A stretch of 64,000 bases of DNA from Glycine soja (taxonomy: Eukaryota; Streptophyta; Magnoliopsida; Fabales; Fabaceae): contig NC_041019.1 in the NCBI RefSeq assembly GCF_004193775.1, forward strand, positions 34,224,827 to 34,288,826, in the 5' to 3' direction. The translations under genes and the position numbers were made by a program. Below, in pieces: positions 11,801 through 24,294 of the stretch. Within the stretch, counting starts at the first letter, position 1, and each line of letters starts with the position of its first letter. The notes beneath the pieces are model-generated. The model was not told the DNA's origin and ran no database searches. It saw nothing but the letters and a program-made list of their open reading frames with translations.

Positions 11801-13179
11801 GTACTAGTACCCAAGGGTCCACCCTTATGAGAAATCAAGAGATCGACTCATCGAGAGGGCCGGTCATGCCAAATTCACAAGATTGGACATTTAGATGTAG
11901 GAAATCTATGTAGTTAACATGATTTTTAGGGATGCAGATGCATGCAACCTTTGTTGTGAAATTTGGTAAATGCGGACTTCATATGAAATAATGCAATGTA
12001 ATGGAAAGTTGTACAATGTTCATGTCATTCTTTCCTTGTTTTGTGATTTTGATTTTGATTTAATTTTTTTTGGAAAACACAAATTGACTGTCCATTTGAA
12101 AAAGGTGATAATTCATGCAACCTTATCCTATCTTTTTCAAATCACTCCGGGAACTCCCTCCAAGTGTATGTTCTGTTTGATTTAGCCACTTGGCCATTTT
12201 GGAGTGATGATAATGGAGTCGTTTGACGTTTAATCAATCCATTGAAATCCTAGGGTCCCCCCCCCTTTTTTTGTTTAAAAACATCGGCGGGTGAGAACTT
12301 TTGATCTGCCCCTATGTTCACTTGAGGCTTATGCACGATGCCCCTCATTGCCCCAGTGTAAGGCTTTGAGGTACCAATTTTTATCTTTCGTCATGACCTT
12401 GTAGCTGGGAACCTATTGGGTGAGAACTTCTAATCTGCCCCTAGGTTTACTTAAGGCTCATGCACGGTACCCCTCATTGCCCCAGTGTAAGGCTTTGAGG
12501 TACCAATTTTTATCTTTCGTCATGACCTTGTAGCTGGGAACCTATTGGGTGGGAACTTCTAATCTGCCCTTAGGTTCACTTGAGGTTCATGCACGATGCC
12601 CCTCATTGCCCCAGTGTAGGGCTTCGAGGTATCAATCGTTGTCTTGTTTTCACAACCTTGTAGCAAGGAAGAACGAAAGAAGCGATTGATTCTCGAGAAA
12701 TAATTGAAGGATTTTTTTCAGTTGATGGATTAAGTCAAATGACTCCTATTCTCGATAACTCACTTCTCTCTAAAAAAGACAAACTTTCCAGAATGATAAA
12801 ATGAGGTCACGTGAATGTTTATATTTTTACTTGAAAACACAGTCAATCAAATGCCCTTTTTTTTTCTTTTTGAACTTTTTTGCTTTACTTGTCGTTTTAC
12901 GGCACCCGACCAACGTGCAGGACGAGTAATCTCTGATTGAACGATCTTGGAAGTTAACACTCAGGAGCGCAGGTCGCTTTGAGCAAACAAACCAATGGCT
13001 TACACTCACATTCCGGTGGAAGTTGAATAAGCAAAGATGTGTTTGTGAAAGGATGAGAGAGACAAGGATGTCAAATTCATCCATTATTTAGCATTGTAAT
13101 TGTGGTTTACAATAATGGCATAAACTTGAAAATCCTGATGAGTCATTAGAGACATCTAACAACAGCTTTCAAAATTGCC
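11801..13179. other. Element A region between 24-bp array and gag, with 129-bp repeats
   Basis: Contains 2.8 copies of a 129-bp repeat (unit starts 12289, 12418 and 12547; marker gggtgagaacttctaatctg). A minus-strand open stretch at 12827-13084 shares SIRDYSSCTLVG with element B (about 24062-24110). No pol sequence occurs here, which defines A as non-autonomous. Confidence 0.75.
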
Positions 13180-14901
13180 CTATGTGTGGTGTCGTATCCA
13201 GCCCGCATCAATTAGACTTTGCACCTTATGCTTCAGGGTCATACAATGCTCAATGGAATGTCCTGGAATTCCTGCATAATATGCACATGTTGCGTTCGAG
13301 TCGTATCCTCGGAAAAATGGAGGTTGAGGAAACCTAGCAGGGGTTATGGCAACCATTGAATTATCGAGTGGATATGGGAGCAAGTCAGCATAGGACACCG
13401 GAATTAGGGTGAATTCTATAGGCTTTTTGCTGCAAGATTCCTTCCTTGGTTTGTGTTTTGGTTCGTGCTAAAGGTGGTGTTTAGCATTGGTTTTGTGGTA
13501 GGTGGGTTTTGTGGTTGATTTAGGGATGGCCTTTGTGGATAACTGGGTGGTAGGTAAGGAGAAGGGTTGAGTAATGACATTGTTGAGTTGGTGGGAAACT
13601 TGGCCGTATAGGAATGGCAGTCACAACATAGGTTTCTCCCTCATCCTCACCCTCTTCATTTGCCCCAGTTTTCTCATTCGTCCAAGCAGGATGATTAAAT
13701 TTGCCTCTTTTCAGATCCACTTTGATCCTTTCGTAAGTGAAAACTAAATCAGCAAAGCTTGAAGGTGTGAACCCACCATTTTTCATAGTAAAACACTGGT
13801 AATGTGTCTACTATTATTGTGATCATTTCTTTCTCCATCATTGAGGGAACCACTTGGGCTGCCAGATCCCTCCACCTTTGGGTGTATTCTTTGAAAGATT
13901 CATGCCCCCTTTTTGCACATGTTCTGTAGTTGCATCCTATCCGGAGTCATATCAGAATTGTACTGATACTGCCTAACGAAAGCAACCATTAGGTCCTTCC
14001 AAGAATGGACTCGGGAAGGTTCCAAGTTAGTGTACCCGGTAACAGCTACCCCAGTAAGACTTTCTTGGAAGAAATGTATCAGTAGTTCCTCATCTTTTGC
14101 GTATGCCCCCATCTTCCGACAATACATCTTTAGAAGGTTCTTGGGGCAAGTAGTCCCCTTGTACTTGTCAAAGTCCAGCACCTTGAACTTGGGAGGGGTG
14201 ATGATATTGGGTACTAGGAACAACTCTTCTAGTTTAGCAAAGGCATAATCTTCACCTCCTTCAATGGCCCTGAGCCTTTCCTCTAGATGATCCAACTTTC
14301 CCATTTCTGCCATAGCATGAGGGTTTTTACTTGTTGTGGAATGCAAGAGGTGTGGTTGTGGGTGATACTGAGGGTCCTCCAAAGTGTTTGGCATGGGTAT
14401 ACCACCAACTGCTTGCCCTTCAGTGGCATATCCGAGGCAAGGCTCGAAGTCGGCTAGATTGTGGTGGGGAATTTCATGTGTCTCCCCCACGGTTTAAGAG
14501 ACATGTGCATGATCAGTTTGGGGTTGTTGGCTCTCAATGGGTATGGGAGCGGAGTTATTGACATCCTCATTGGGAGTGTATGCCACATTGGGTGGTGTAT
14601 AGTTAAGAGGCAAGCCATATGGTGGGAAGGCATGCTTGTTTTGAATTTGCGCATAAATGGGGCCACCCGTACTTCCCAAATCTTTGCCTACCCTAGCTGA
14701 GGTTGGATGATTCATTTGGTTGAGGCCAGGTGGGGGCATCGGGTTCACCTTAGCAACATTGTTGGTAGCGGTAACTGCAACCGCATTGGCTTCCATTATC
14801 TTCTTCATGCTCATCATGGCCTCCATCATTGTGGCCATTTGCTCTTTCATGGCCTCCATGTCGGCCTTCATCTGCTCTTGCACCTCCTCTACTTCACCCA
14901 T
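13180..14901 (-). pseudogene. Element A gag
   Basis: Minus-strand segments 14901-14494, 14490-13900, 13786-13520 and 13398-13180 form one gag. It has an N-terminal Met/Glu-rich helix (MGEVEEVQEQMKADMEAMKE), a Pro/Asn-rich linker, a capsid-like part (LEERLRAIEGGEDYAF, KVLDFDKYKGTTCPK, LIHFFQESLTG, WKDLMVAFVRQYQYN), and a variant zinc knuckle (CAYYAGIPGHSIEHC, lacking the second Cys). It stops at GWIRHHT with nothing of protease or RT following. An in-frame TAA between DHAHVS and GETHEIPHH is also present in element B, so it predates both insertions. Other frame breaks lie near 13900 and 13520. Confidence 0.85.
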
Positions 14902-15093
14902 TAGTCTAACTCTAGCACAGGTTCGGTAAGGGCACCGTAAAGCGTGTTTTTTTCTTTTTGATGATTAAGTTCATTTTTTTTTTCAAGGAAAGAATGCAAT
15001 GAGCAATGCAACCAATGAAAAGGATGGATGTATGCGAATGATGCACAATTGAAGTATTGCGAATTTTTACGCAGGACATGGGGTTGAATCAAT

Positions 15094-15336
15094 TTAGATT
15101 TTCAACATGGTCCATGACATCTTTGTCAAGGTGAAACTGGAAGTAACAAGGACATCAACAGTCCTAAATGTGTTTGGCAGTAGATGAAGCAGCGATGTAA
15201 CTCGATCCATCTTTTGCCCCAATTTTTTTGCAAGGTGGTTACTTCCATACTTCAACTTGACTTGATGAACCAGTTTCACAAAAGCATGAGCTTGGTTCAA
15301 CCCCGTAATCCAGGGAATGGCAATTCTGATCGCCAA
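15094..15336 (-). CDS. Conserved small ORF between ORF1 and gag (A), unknown
   Basis: 80 codons on the minus strand. It is alignable along its length with a 77-codon ORF at the same place in B (21621-21854). Shared stretches include GLNQAHAF, KYGSN, RVTSLL, LVTSSFTLTKMSWTMLKI. No family recognised. Both copies remain open while neighbouring gag and ORF1 have breaks, but the region is short and two copies are too few to prove coding function. It might instead be intronic: Ogre-type elements splice between ORFs. Confidence 0.4.
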   Translation of the reverse strand: MAIRIAIPWITGLNQAHAFVKLVHQVKLKYGSNHLAKKLGQKMDRVTSLLHLLPNTFRTVDVLVTSSFTLTKMSWTMLKI

Positions 15337-16048
15337 TACTTCAACAATATTTCATAGAGATGAAAGACTCGGGAATACATATGCTATGCATGGAAAATGT
15401 AATTATGAAATTGAGATGCCCGGAGAAACATCTTTTCTTAGTTTAACCATGCATTAGGTACCATGTTCAATCATTTTGTTTTTAAGTGAAATGAGTTTAT
15501 GATCCCAACATGGTTGGCTCATGGTACCGAACATATGCAACTAAGAATGTAGTGTGAATTTTCACGCTTCCCTTTTTTTGTTTTTGTCACAAGGATCACG
15601 CATGAGCAAACATGAAAACAAATGGTATGCAATTTGTAGATCAAAAAAGTTTGTTGAACGCATATGCATGATGATGTAATGACTCATGCAAAATGTGAGG
15701 CTGGAATATGATAACGGACAAATGCGGGAATGATATGTTCATTATGATGCCATGAAGAGATGCTTATGCGATGCATGATATGAATGCATTTATGAACACG
15801 AGAGCCTGGAAGATTATCTCTTCTTACTTGCGCATTTGGGGGCGCAGTGCCCCATGTGTACAGTTAAGAAGGTTATATGGACCTTCCGACTTCCCGTGAC
15901 AAAGGACGAGACCAACATACAATGCCTGCTAGAGATAAAATGTGGGAGTGACTTGATTCGCACTGATTTTTGGAGTAAAAACGTGGGATAAACTCATTTT
16001 ATTTAGAAAGCTATAACTAGTCAAGATCTGAGTGACAATACAAGCTTC

Positions 16049-16239
16049 CTAGCGGTTTCTAATTATATGGGCCCTTAAGTCTATCATATGCTGACAATAG
16101 CTGAGAAGTCCGTGGATCTCCTCGGGGGTGGAGTAGATGTCCGCCATTGCTTTGGCCTTGGCTAGGAATCGGGGAAGTTCTTGACTCCCGTTCAAGGTAA
16201 GAGCAAATCGGTCCATCCACATTGATGCCTCTTGATGTA
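16049..16239 (-). pseudogene. Element A ORF1, C-terminal piece cut off by element B
   Basis: The minus-strand frame reads HQEASMWMDRFALTLNGSQELP and ends HMIDLRAHIIRNR. It continues the ORF1 that stops at 33889 on the far side of element B. B's own ORF1 ends the same way (20700-20887). The N-terminal residues of the open frame beyond 16239 come from the B LTR and are artefactual. Confidence 0.9.
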
Positions 16240-18332
16240 TGTCATACCCTAATTTCGTCCGGGGACCTTTGCTTGATGACATGCGACCTTTCTTTGGTCC
16301 TTGTGAGGTGCTTGGCACCCATCATTAGGCAATTTGTGAAATTCCAGGACATGCCGGAAAACCAAAAAATATTGATGCACAATCCGTAAGTTTCCGTGAC
16401 ACACCGGAAATCAAATGGAAGCATCGTTGCATAATTAAGTGAGATTCCGTAACATTCCGTAAGTCAAAAAGGGGATGATTATGTAATCCGCAAGGTTCCG
16501 TAACATTACGGAAAGAAAACAAGTATCGTTACGAGATTCGTAAGTTTCCGTAACTTTACGAAAAAAGAATCACCAAAAAAGGTAAGGGGGTGAACTTATC
16601 AAGATAGGGGTGTAAATAGCAATTCAAATCTAGGCCCTTCCAGAACATTTTGGAAGTTGGGTTGCTTAAGGAGGAAGCAACTGGGCGGCAAGCTCCTCCA
16701 CGTTTTTGAAAAATGGTTTTCGGGGCTTCCGCGGCTTCCGTAATACTTCCGTAAAATTTCCGAAAACCTTGGGTAAGCATATTCCACTTAACATTGGTGA
16801 AAGGGAAGAGAAAAAAGATGAAAATCAAATTCGAAAACAGTTCCGTAAGGCTTCCGTAACTTTTCCGTAAAATACGAAAAGGGGGGTGAACTTTTCCGTA
16901 ACTTCATTAAGTCTTTGGGCGGCAAGCACCTCCCTTTTTTCTATAAATAGGGGAGGGGGGAGCTGTTTCAAAATGTTCAAGACCCCTTTGGCTATGCATT
17001 TCGGCTATTTTGGGCAAAAAACACGTTTTCGTGAAGAAAAATCGAGTCGAAGTGCTTCTGTAACGCTTCCGTAAGCGATTCTGTGGAAATTCTTCATCGT
17101 TCTTTGTCGTTCTTCACCGTTCTTCATCCGTTCTTCGTTCGTTCTTCATTCTTCAACGGGTAAGTTTTCGAATCTGAGACTTTCAATTCATTTCTTGTTT
17201 TGTGTACTTTCACTTTAATTTCGTTCATTTTCGATTTCTTTTCTTCTGTCTTTAACGCGCTTTTACCATTTATTTAAGCCGTTTTCTCACCTAATAAATG
17301 ATAAAATGAATTTCAACCGATCATTTGTGTTGTAATCTCATTTAATCACTTTTAAAACGAAATCTAACCGATCGTTCACGCTATAACCTCGGTTAAACCA
17401 AAAAAAGTAAAATAATAATAAAATAATCAAAATATCTTGAAAAATAATAATAAAATAATCAAAATATCTTTGAATAAAATAATATAAAAAAATCAATCGG
17501 ACGTTTTTCTTTGGAAGTTTCCTTGAATGAATTGATTAATAATCAAAGTGAAACTAAGACTAAAATCAACTCACAAATCAAGTTTTGTCCGAAAAATCAC
17601 TAAAAACCATTTTAAGGTCCAACGCCTTAAACGGTCCTCTTTGCTTTTATCGGTTAACATGGACCGTTCAAAAGCATAAAATCAACATGTGACTTTACCG
17701 CTTTTGCAAGAACTACGTAGGTCTGATTTCCTCATCGCAATTGAGGATACGTAGGAGCAAAAGCCCCGCTTTTGTCGACCACCCCGAGAGATCATTAATG
17801 GTCCAACACCTTAACGTTTCTCTCCTTTCAAAATCAAAAGATCATTTAATGGTCCAACACCTTAAATGACCTTTTTGTTCAATCAAAATATATCTTGCAA
17901 AAAGATAAAAAAAACAACTTAACCAAACACTTTGTTCCGAAAGAACTACGTAGGTCTGATTTCTCATCCCAATTGAGGAATACGTAGGAGCAAAGGGAAA
18001 CACCCTTGTCGACCACAAAAAGAGAAAAAAAATATAAAAAGGGTATAAAGGATATAAGGACATAAAAGGGAACGTAAAAATCAAAGTCATGTTTGCACAT
18101 TCGATTAAAGGCTGCCGTCCCTTGTGACGGACGTGTGGGGTGCTAATACCTTCCCCTCGCGTAAATACAACTCCCGAGCCTTTCACTTAAAAGTTCGTAG
18201 ATCGCGTCTTTTTCGGGTTTTCCAACGTTTTCCTCAAATAAACGTTGGTGGAGACTCCGCGCGTATTCCTTTCGTGGAACACGCATCCCGCGAGTCACGC
18301 GTCGCCCTCCCGCCGAAGGCTAGGTTGCGACA
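16240..18332 (+). repeat. Element B 5' LTR
   Basis: 2093 bp, TGTCATACCC to GGTTGCGACA. It differs from the 3' LTR (2099 bp) by few substitutions, by replacement of a roughly 35-bp segment near 16885-16905 (gaacttttccgtaacttc instead of a segment containing aattcgggtgcgc), and by a small indel in the ttcttc-rich stretch near 17110. It holds a single copy of the module present two or three times in the A LTRs. Confidence 0.95.
16941..16950 (+). promoter_or_regulatory. LTR TATA box (B 5' LTR)
   Basis: ctataaatag followed by a G-rich run, 700 bp into the LTR and downstream of the TTCCGTAA-rich U3. It probably directs retrotransposon transcription. The same box occurs in the 3' LTR near 32509 and on the minus strand of the A LTRs. 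Confidence 0.7.
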
Positions 18333-18334
18333 GT

Positions 18335-18353
18335 TGGCGACTCCACTGGGGAC
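18335..18353 (+). promoter_or_regulatory. Element B primer-binding site
   Basis: TGGCGACTCCACTGGGGAC starts two bases after the LTR end. The tRNA partner is not identified here. Element A has the same site with one change (TGGTGACTCC...). Confidence 0.85.
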
Positions 18354-19200
18354 TATTTTTAGAGAGTTAGGCCATTTAATCTTGTGCAAATTTTGCCATG
18401 ACTTACTCCTTTGTTGGCTTCCCCTTATTATGTTCTTGTATATATAACTCTTTGATGCTTTTAGTGCATTTTTTTTGTATGCATGAGGTAAATATTTATT
18501 CATTTGATGCACACAAACACTAACACTATTTGCACACACGGTGAGTTGAAAAAGGGCCCTATACCCGGGTTCGTGGGAACATAAGGAGTGGAGGTAAATC
18601 CGTGATCATGCTAGGTCTCCGACTTGCTTGATTACAGTGAACCCTCATCTAGAGTTTTTCTCTTTGAAAACATATTGTTGCTAGTAGTCCCTACTGCTGC
18701 AGTATGTTCTTCGAAGGGGATGATACCTCTAGAAACCATCAAGAGAGATATGACTACCTTGGGGGTTATCACTAAAAGCCTAGTTAGCTCTCTCCCTTAT
18801 AGGTCCCTTAAATAGGGGCACGGAGCAAACACGCTGCGTGCCATTTTTCACACTGCCATGCATAAGTATCATATACCCTTTTGCTTATATTTGTTTGTGA
18901 ATATTGTCGTACTATGTACATCCCCGTGTTGTGCCTTTCGCATATGCATCATGCGTGGGTTTCGTCTTTGATCCCCTCACTTTAGCAAACCGACGAAGGG
19001 TCCGTGTCACCTTCTTAAAAAACATACGTTGGGTGCCATGCTGCCCAAACGTTGTATCCAAGAAGGAAACAATTTCTCGGGCTCCCGTATTCGTAAATTG
19101 CATCTGTGTCATATGCATTTCTTCATGCATTCATCCATTCCACCCATGATAGATGTAGGAGTTTTGTTTCGCACTAGATTTTATTTCACTTTAGTAAAAC

Positions 19201-20887
19201 ATGGGATCAAGTCAAAAGCCTTCGCTTAAAAAGAAGTTCTATCAAGTCAAAATCAAGAGCTTAGAGGTCACCAGTTTACGAAAGTTGGGGCAATTAATGG
19301 GTCAACTTCAACGGCAAGCCTTCCGCAAAGCCTATGGTAAGATTTGGGACCTAGCTAGGGTAGAAGTCTCCATGGAACCGATTGGATCCCTTTCCCAGTA
19401 TTATGACCAGCCCCTAAGGTGCTTCACATTTGAGGACTTCCAGCTAGTGCCGACTGTGAAAGAGTTTGAAGAAATCCTGGGATGCCCACTGGGAGGAAGG
19501 AAGCCATATCTTTTCTCTGGGTTCTATCCCTCCACAACAAGAGTTGCCAAGGTGGTGAAAATCTCAGCACAAGAGTTGGACCGTGTAAAGCAAAACAGGA
19601 ATGGGGTAGTCGGAGTACCAAGGAAGTGTTTGGAGGAAAGGGCAAAGGCCTTGGCAAATCAAGGCGAATGGGCTTTCTTTTATTGACATCTTGGCGCTTT
19701 TGATCTTTGGAGTTGTCCTCTTTCCGAATATGGAAGGGTTAGTGGACCTAGTAGCGATTGACGCTTTCCTCGCCTTTCATCATGGCAAGGAAAGCCCGGT
19801 CGTCGCCATTTTGGCCATGTATGACACGTTCGACCGGGGATGTGAAAAGAGCGGCGCAAGAATTGTTTGTTGTGCACCAACTCTTGGCTAGCATGGAGGG
19901 GCGTCTGTTAAATGGTTCCCTCGCTAGAAGGAAGGAAGAATCAGGATTCTATCTTCATGCGAAGGATGTCCCATGAGAGGAGTGCCATCAGACGAAAGCA
20001 TCACGCCTTTCATCGCACGAGGTTTCAGTGACCACAACGCGAGGGTACTCCAAGGAGTTCGCAAGGCATGGGATGCGGCGTGAAGAAAGGACAGAGAGCT
20101 TAGGGGAAGCAGTAATGGGATCATCGACGGCTATCATAAGTGGCTGAGAGTCCGAACACAAGGATTGGATTGGCTCCCAAATCTAAAGACTGTGAGAGAC
20201 GATGAGGTTAAAGCTTCGGAAGAAAGTGATGACGTACAAGCCCTAAAGGCAGAGCTTGAAAGAGCCTGGGTAGTCGAAGAGAAGTTCAAGTCCATAGCCA
20301 TCAAAGTCTGAAAAGAGTATGATGAACTAAGGGATGTCAATATGGCCACCGATGAAGCCTTGGAATGAGAAACCAAGAAGGCCCGAAAGGAAGAACACGA
20401 CCAAAGCAAAGTTTTGAGGGGCTTTATAGGGCAGCAATAGTGAGCTCAAGCTCCAAAGAGGTGAAAGGAATCATCACGGGTCAAAGGCATGATCTTGAAG
20501 GACGAGCTAAAGGTTTGCCTTAGGTCGAAAAGAAATTTGTCCCAACAGTTAAGCGAGACTGAAGGGAATATGTGGGCCATCATCGATAAGTGCAAAGAGA
20601 AGCTAAATCTAGCGGCGACTCACGAGCAAAGGCTAGAGGATGAGTATGCCAAGATATCAGCAGAAAGGGAAGCAAGGGAAAGGGTAATTGATTCATTGCA
20701 CCAAGAGGCAACAATGTGGACGGACCGATTTGCTCTTACTTTGAACAGGAGTCAAGAACTTCCCCCATTGCTAGCCAAGGCCAAAGCAGTGGCGGACACC
20801 TACTCCGCCCCCGAGGAGATCCACGGACTTCTCAGCTATTGTCAGCATATGATAGACTTAATGGACCATATGATTAGAAACCGCTAG
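19201..20887 (+). pseudogene. Element B ORF1 (DUF7745-like, coiled-coil C-terminus)
   Basis: Starts MGSSQKPSLKKKFYQVK (19201) and is open to 19686, then shifts frame (19691-19891: PNMEGLVDLVAIDAFLAFHH) and degenerates until about 20136. The C-terminal part (20136-20887) is rich in Lys/Glu/Arg, coiled-coil-like, and ends YCQHMIDLMDHMIRNR. Motifs LRCFTFEDFQLVPTVKEFEEILGCP and GRKPYLFSGFYPS are those I associate with the DUF7745 family of plant retroelement ORFs. The role is unknown; its place before gag matches ORF1 of Ogre/Tat-type elements. Compared with A, B keeps the PNMEGLVD segment that A has lost. Confidence 0.75.
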
Positions 20888-21620
20888 GAAGTTTGTATTG
20901 TCGCTCAGATCTTGACTAGTTATAACTTTTTGAAAAAAATGAGTTTATCCCATGTTTTTACTCCAAAAATCAGTGCGAATCAAGTCACTCCCACATTTTA
21001 TCTCTAGCATGCATTGTATGTTGGTCTCGTCCTTTGTCACGGGAAGCCGGAAGGTCCATATCACCTTCTTAATTGTACACATGGGGCACTGCGCCCCCAA
21101 ATGCGCAAGTAAGAAGAGATAATTTTCCGGGCTCTCGTGTCCGTAAAATGCATTCATATCATGCATCGCATAAGCATCTCTTCATAACATCATAATGAAC
21201 ATATCGTTCCTGCATTTGTCCGTTATCATATTCCAGCCTCACATTTTGCATGAGTCATGGCATCATCATGCATATGCGTTCAACAAACTTTTTGATCTGC
21301 AAAATTGCATACCATTTGTTTTCATGTTTGCTCATCCTTGTGTTTTCCTCTACAAAAACAAAAAAGGGGAAGCGTGAAACTTCACACTACATTCTTAGTT
21401 GCATGTGTTAGGCACCATGAGCCAACCATGTTGGGATCATAAACCCATTTCTAAAAAAAAAAACACACAACAACAAAACAAAATAATTGAACATGGTACC
21501 TAATGCATGGTTAACTAGGAAATGGTGTTTCTTCGGGCATCTCAATTTCATAATTACATTTTCCATGCATAGCTTAAAGTATGCCCGAGTCATTCATCCC
21601 TATGAGATGTTGTTGAAGTA
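20888..21620. other. Element B spacer between ORF1 and small ORF
   Basis: No coding sequence seen. Near-identical blocks occur in element A (15360-16048, minus strand). Part of it (20975-21290) also resembles the leader region upstream of ORF1 (18900-19200, e.g. the context ccatgctgcccaaacgtt and tcatgcattcat), suggesting an old internal duplication. Confidence 0.5.
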
Positions 21621-21854
21621 TTGGCGATCAGAATTGTCATTCCTTGGATTATAGGGTTGAACCAAGCTCATGCTTTTATAAAAAGGTTCATCAAGTCAAA
21701 ATATGGAAGTAACCGTCTTGCAAAATTGGGGCAAAAGATGAATCGAGTCACATCACTGCTTCGTCTACTGCCAAACATATTTAGGATTGTTGATGTCCTT
21801 GTTACTTCCAGTTTCACCTTGACAAAGATGTCATGGACCATGTTGAAAATCTAA
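21621..21854 (+). CDS. Conserved small ORF between ORF1 and gag (B), unknown
   Basis: 77 codons. Counterpart of 15094-15336 in element A, with a 3-residue length difference. Strongly shared C-terminus LVTSSFTLTKMSWTMLKI. No recognised domain, no signal peptide. Confidence 0.4.
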   Translation: MAIRIVIPWIIGLNQAHAFIKRFIKSKYGSNRLAKLGQKMNRVTSLLRLLPNIFRIVDVLVTSSFTLTKMSWTMLKI

Positions 21855-22061
21855 ATTGATTCAACCCCATATCCTGCGTAAAAATTCGCAATCTTCAACT
21901 GTACATCATTCGCATACATCCATGCTTTTCATTGGTTGCATTGCTCATTGCATTCTTTCCTTGAAAAATAAAATAAAATGAACTTAATCATTGTTATAAA
22001 AAAAAAAAAAAAACATGCTTTACGGCGTCCTCACCGAACTTGTGCTAGAGCTAGAGTAATG

Positions 22062-23780
22062 GGTGAAGTAGAGGAGATAGAAGAGAAGATGAAGGCTGAC
22101 ATGGAGGCCATTAAAGAGAAAATGGCCACAATGATGGAGGCCATGATGAGCGTGAAGAAGATAATGGAAGCCAATGCGGTTGCAATTGCCGCTACCAGCG
22201 TTGTTGCTAAGGTGAACCTGATGTCTCCATCCGGCATCAACCAAATGAATCATCCAACCTCCGATATGGTAGGCAAAGATTTGGGAAGTACGGGCAGCCC
22301 CCATAATGTACAAATTCAAAACGAGCACGCCTTCCCGCCATATGGCTTGCCTCTCAACTATACGCCACCCAAAGTGGCGTACACTCCCAATAAGAATGTC
22401 AATAACTCCACTCCTATACCCATTGAGAGCCAACAACCCCAAACTGATCATGCACATGTCTCTTAAACCATGGGGGGGGACACATGAAATTCCCCACCAC
22501 AATCTAGCCGACTTTGAGCCTTGCCTCGGATATGCCACGGAAGGGCAAGCAGTTGGTGGTATACCCCTACAAAACCCTTTGGAAGGCCCTCAGTATCACC
22601 CACAACTACACCTCTTGCATTCCACGACAAGTAAAAACCCTCATGCTATGGCAGAAATGGGAAAGTTGGATCATCTAGAGGAAAGGCTCAAGGCCATTGA
22701 AGGAGGTGAAGATTATGCCTTTGCTAACCTAAAAGAGTTGTTCCTAGAACCCAATATCATCACCCCTCCCAAGTTCAAGGTGCTGGACCTTGACAAGTAC
22801 AATGGGACTACTTGTCCCAAGAACCATCTAAAGATGTATTGTCAGAAGATGGGGGAATACGCAAAAGATGAGGAATTGCTAATACATTCCTTCCAAGAAA
22901 GTCTTACTGGGGTAACTGTTACCTGGTACACTAACTTGGAATCTTCCCGAGTCCATTCTTGGAAGGACCTAATGGTTGCCTTTGTTAGGCAGTATCAGTA
23001 CAATTTTGATATGGTTCCGGATAGGATGCAACTACAGAACATTTGCAAAAAGGGGGACGGATCTTTCAAAGAACACGCCCAAAAGGTGGAGGGATCTGGC
23101 GGCCCAGGTGGTACCCCCAATGATGGAAAGGGAGACGATGATCGTGATGGTAGACACATTATCGATACTCTACTATGAAAAGATGGTGGGCTACGCACCC
23201 TCAAAGCTTTGCGGATTTGGTCTTCGCCAGTGAAAGGATCGATGTGGGTCCGAATAGAGGCAAATTTGATCATCCTACTAGGACGACTGAGAAAACTGGG
23301 GCAAATGAAGAGGGTGAGAAAGAGGGAGAAACCCATGCTGTGACTGCCATTCCTATACGGCCAAGTTTCCCACCAAACCCAACAATGTCATTACTCAGTC
23401 AATAACAAACCTCCTCCTTACCCACCACCCAGTTATCCACAAAGGCCATCCCTAAATCAACCACAAAGCCTGTCTACCGCACTTCCAATGACGAAGACCG
23501 CCTTTAGCACAAACCAAAAAAACACCAACAAAAAGGAATTTTGCAGCAAAAAGCCTGTAGGGTTCGCCCCAAATTCCGTTGTCATATGCTAAACTTGATC
23601 CCATATCCACTCAATAATTCAATGGTAGCCATAACCCCAACCAAGGTTCCTCAACCTCCATTTTTCTGAGGATACGACTCGAACGCAACGTGTGCTTATC
23701 GTGGAGGAGCCCTGGGGCATTCCATTGAGCATTGTATGACCCCGAAGCATAAAGTGTGAAGTCTAATTGATACGGGCTGG
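22062..23780 (+). pseudogene. Element B gag
   Basis: Begins MGEVEEIEEKMKADMEAIKE (22062). The frame stops at TAA (22465) after DHAHVS, then a one-base insertion in a G run shifts the frame. It continues from HEIPHHNLADFEPCLGYATEGQ to about 23100 with the capsid-like segment (KVLDLDKYNGTTCPK, WYTNLESSRVHSWKDLMVAFVRQYQYN), then in another frame (23175-23405), and ends in a degenerate zinc knuckle (CAYRGGA, GHSIEHC, near 23690-23750). It shares the TAA after DHAHVS with element A. It stops after GW with no protease or pol. Confidence 0.85.
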
Positions 23781-24289
23781 CTGAAATTTGAGGAGAATCG
23801 CTTGTTGAATCATAACATTGACAAGCAACACCATACATGGGGCAATTCTGGAAGCTGTTGTTATGACTCATCAGGATTTTCAAGTTTATGCCATTATTAT
23901 AAACCACAGTTACAATGCTAAATGATATGGATAAAATGGACATCCTTGTCCCTCATCCTCTCACAAACGGATGTTTGCTTATTCAACTTTCACCGGAATG
24001 TGGGTGCAAGCCATTGGTCTATTTGCTCAAGCGACCTGCGCTCCTGAGTGTTGACTTCCAAGACTGTTCAATCAGAGATTACTCGTCTTGCACGTTGGTG
24101 GGGGTGCCGTAAAACAACGAGTAAAGTTCAAAACAAATAAGTTTCAAAATAAAAAAATAAGTTTCAAAATAAAAAAAAATAAAAAGGCATTTGATTGACT
24201 GTGTTTTCAAGTAAAAATATAGACGTTCATGTGACTTCATTTTATCATTCCAGAAAGTTTGTCTTCTTAGAGAAGCGAGTTGTCAAGAA
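23781..24289. other. Element B post-gag non-coding region
   Basis: Homologous to A 12680-13180 (minus). Gag homology stops at the same place in both, so the pol deletion is ancestral to the family. There is no pol remnant. Confidence 0.7.
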
Positions 24290-24294
24290 TAGGA

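Noticed and set aside
11002..11913. Long open frames on both strands with an 8-residue repeat (TCSPLKVR / GLHVLTFR) as a repetitive structural protein
   Set aside because: The unit is 24 bp, a multiple of 3, so any frame without a stop in the unit stays open. The frames exist on both strands, and the hairpin structure explains the conservation better.
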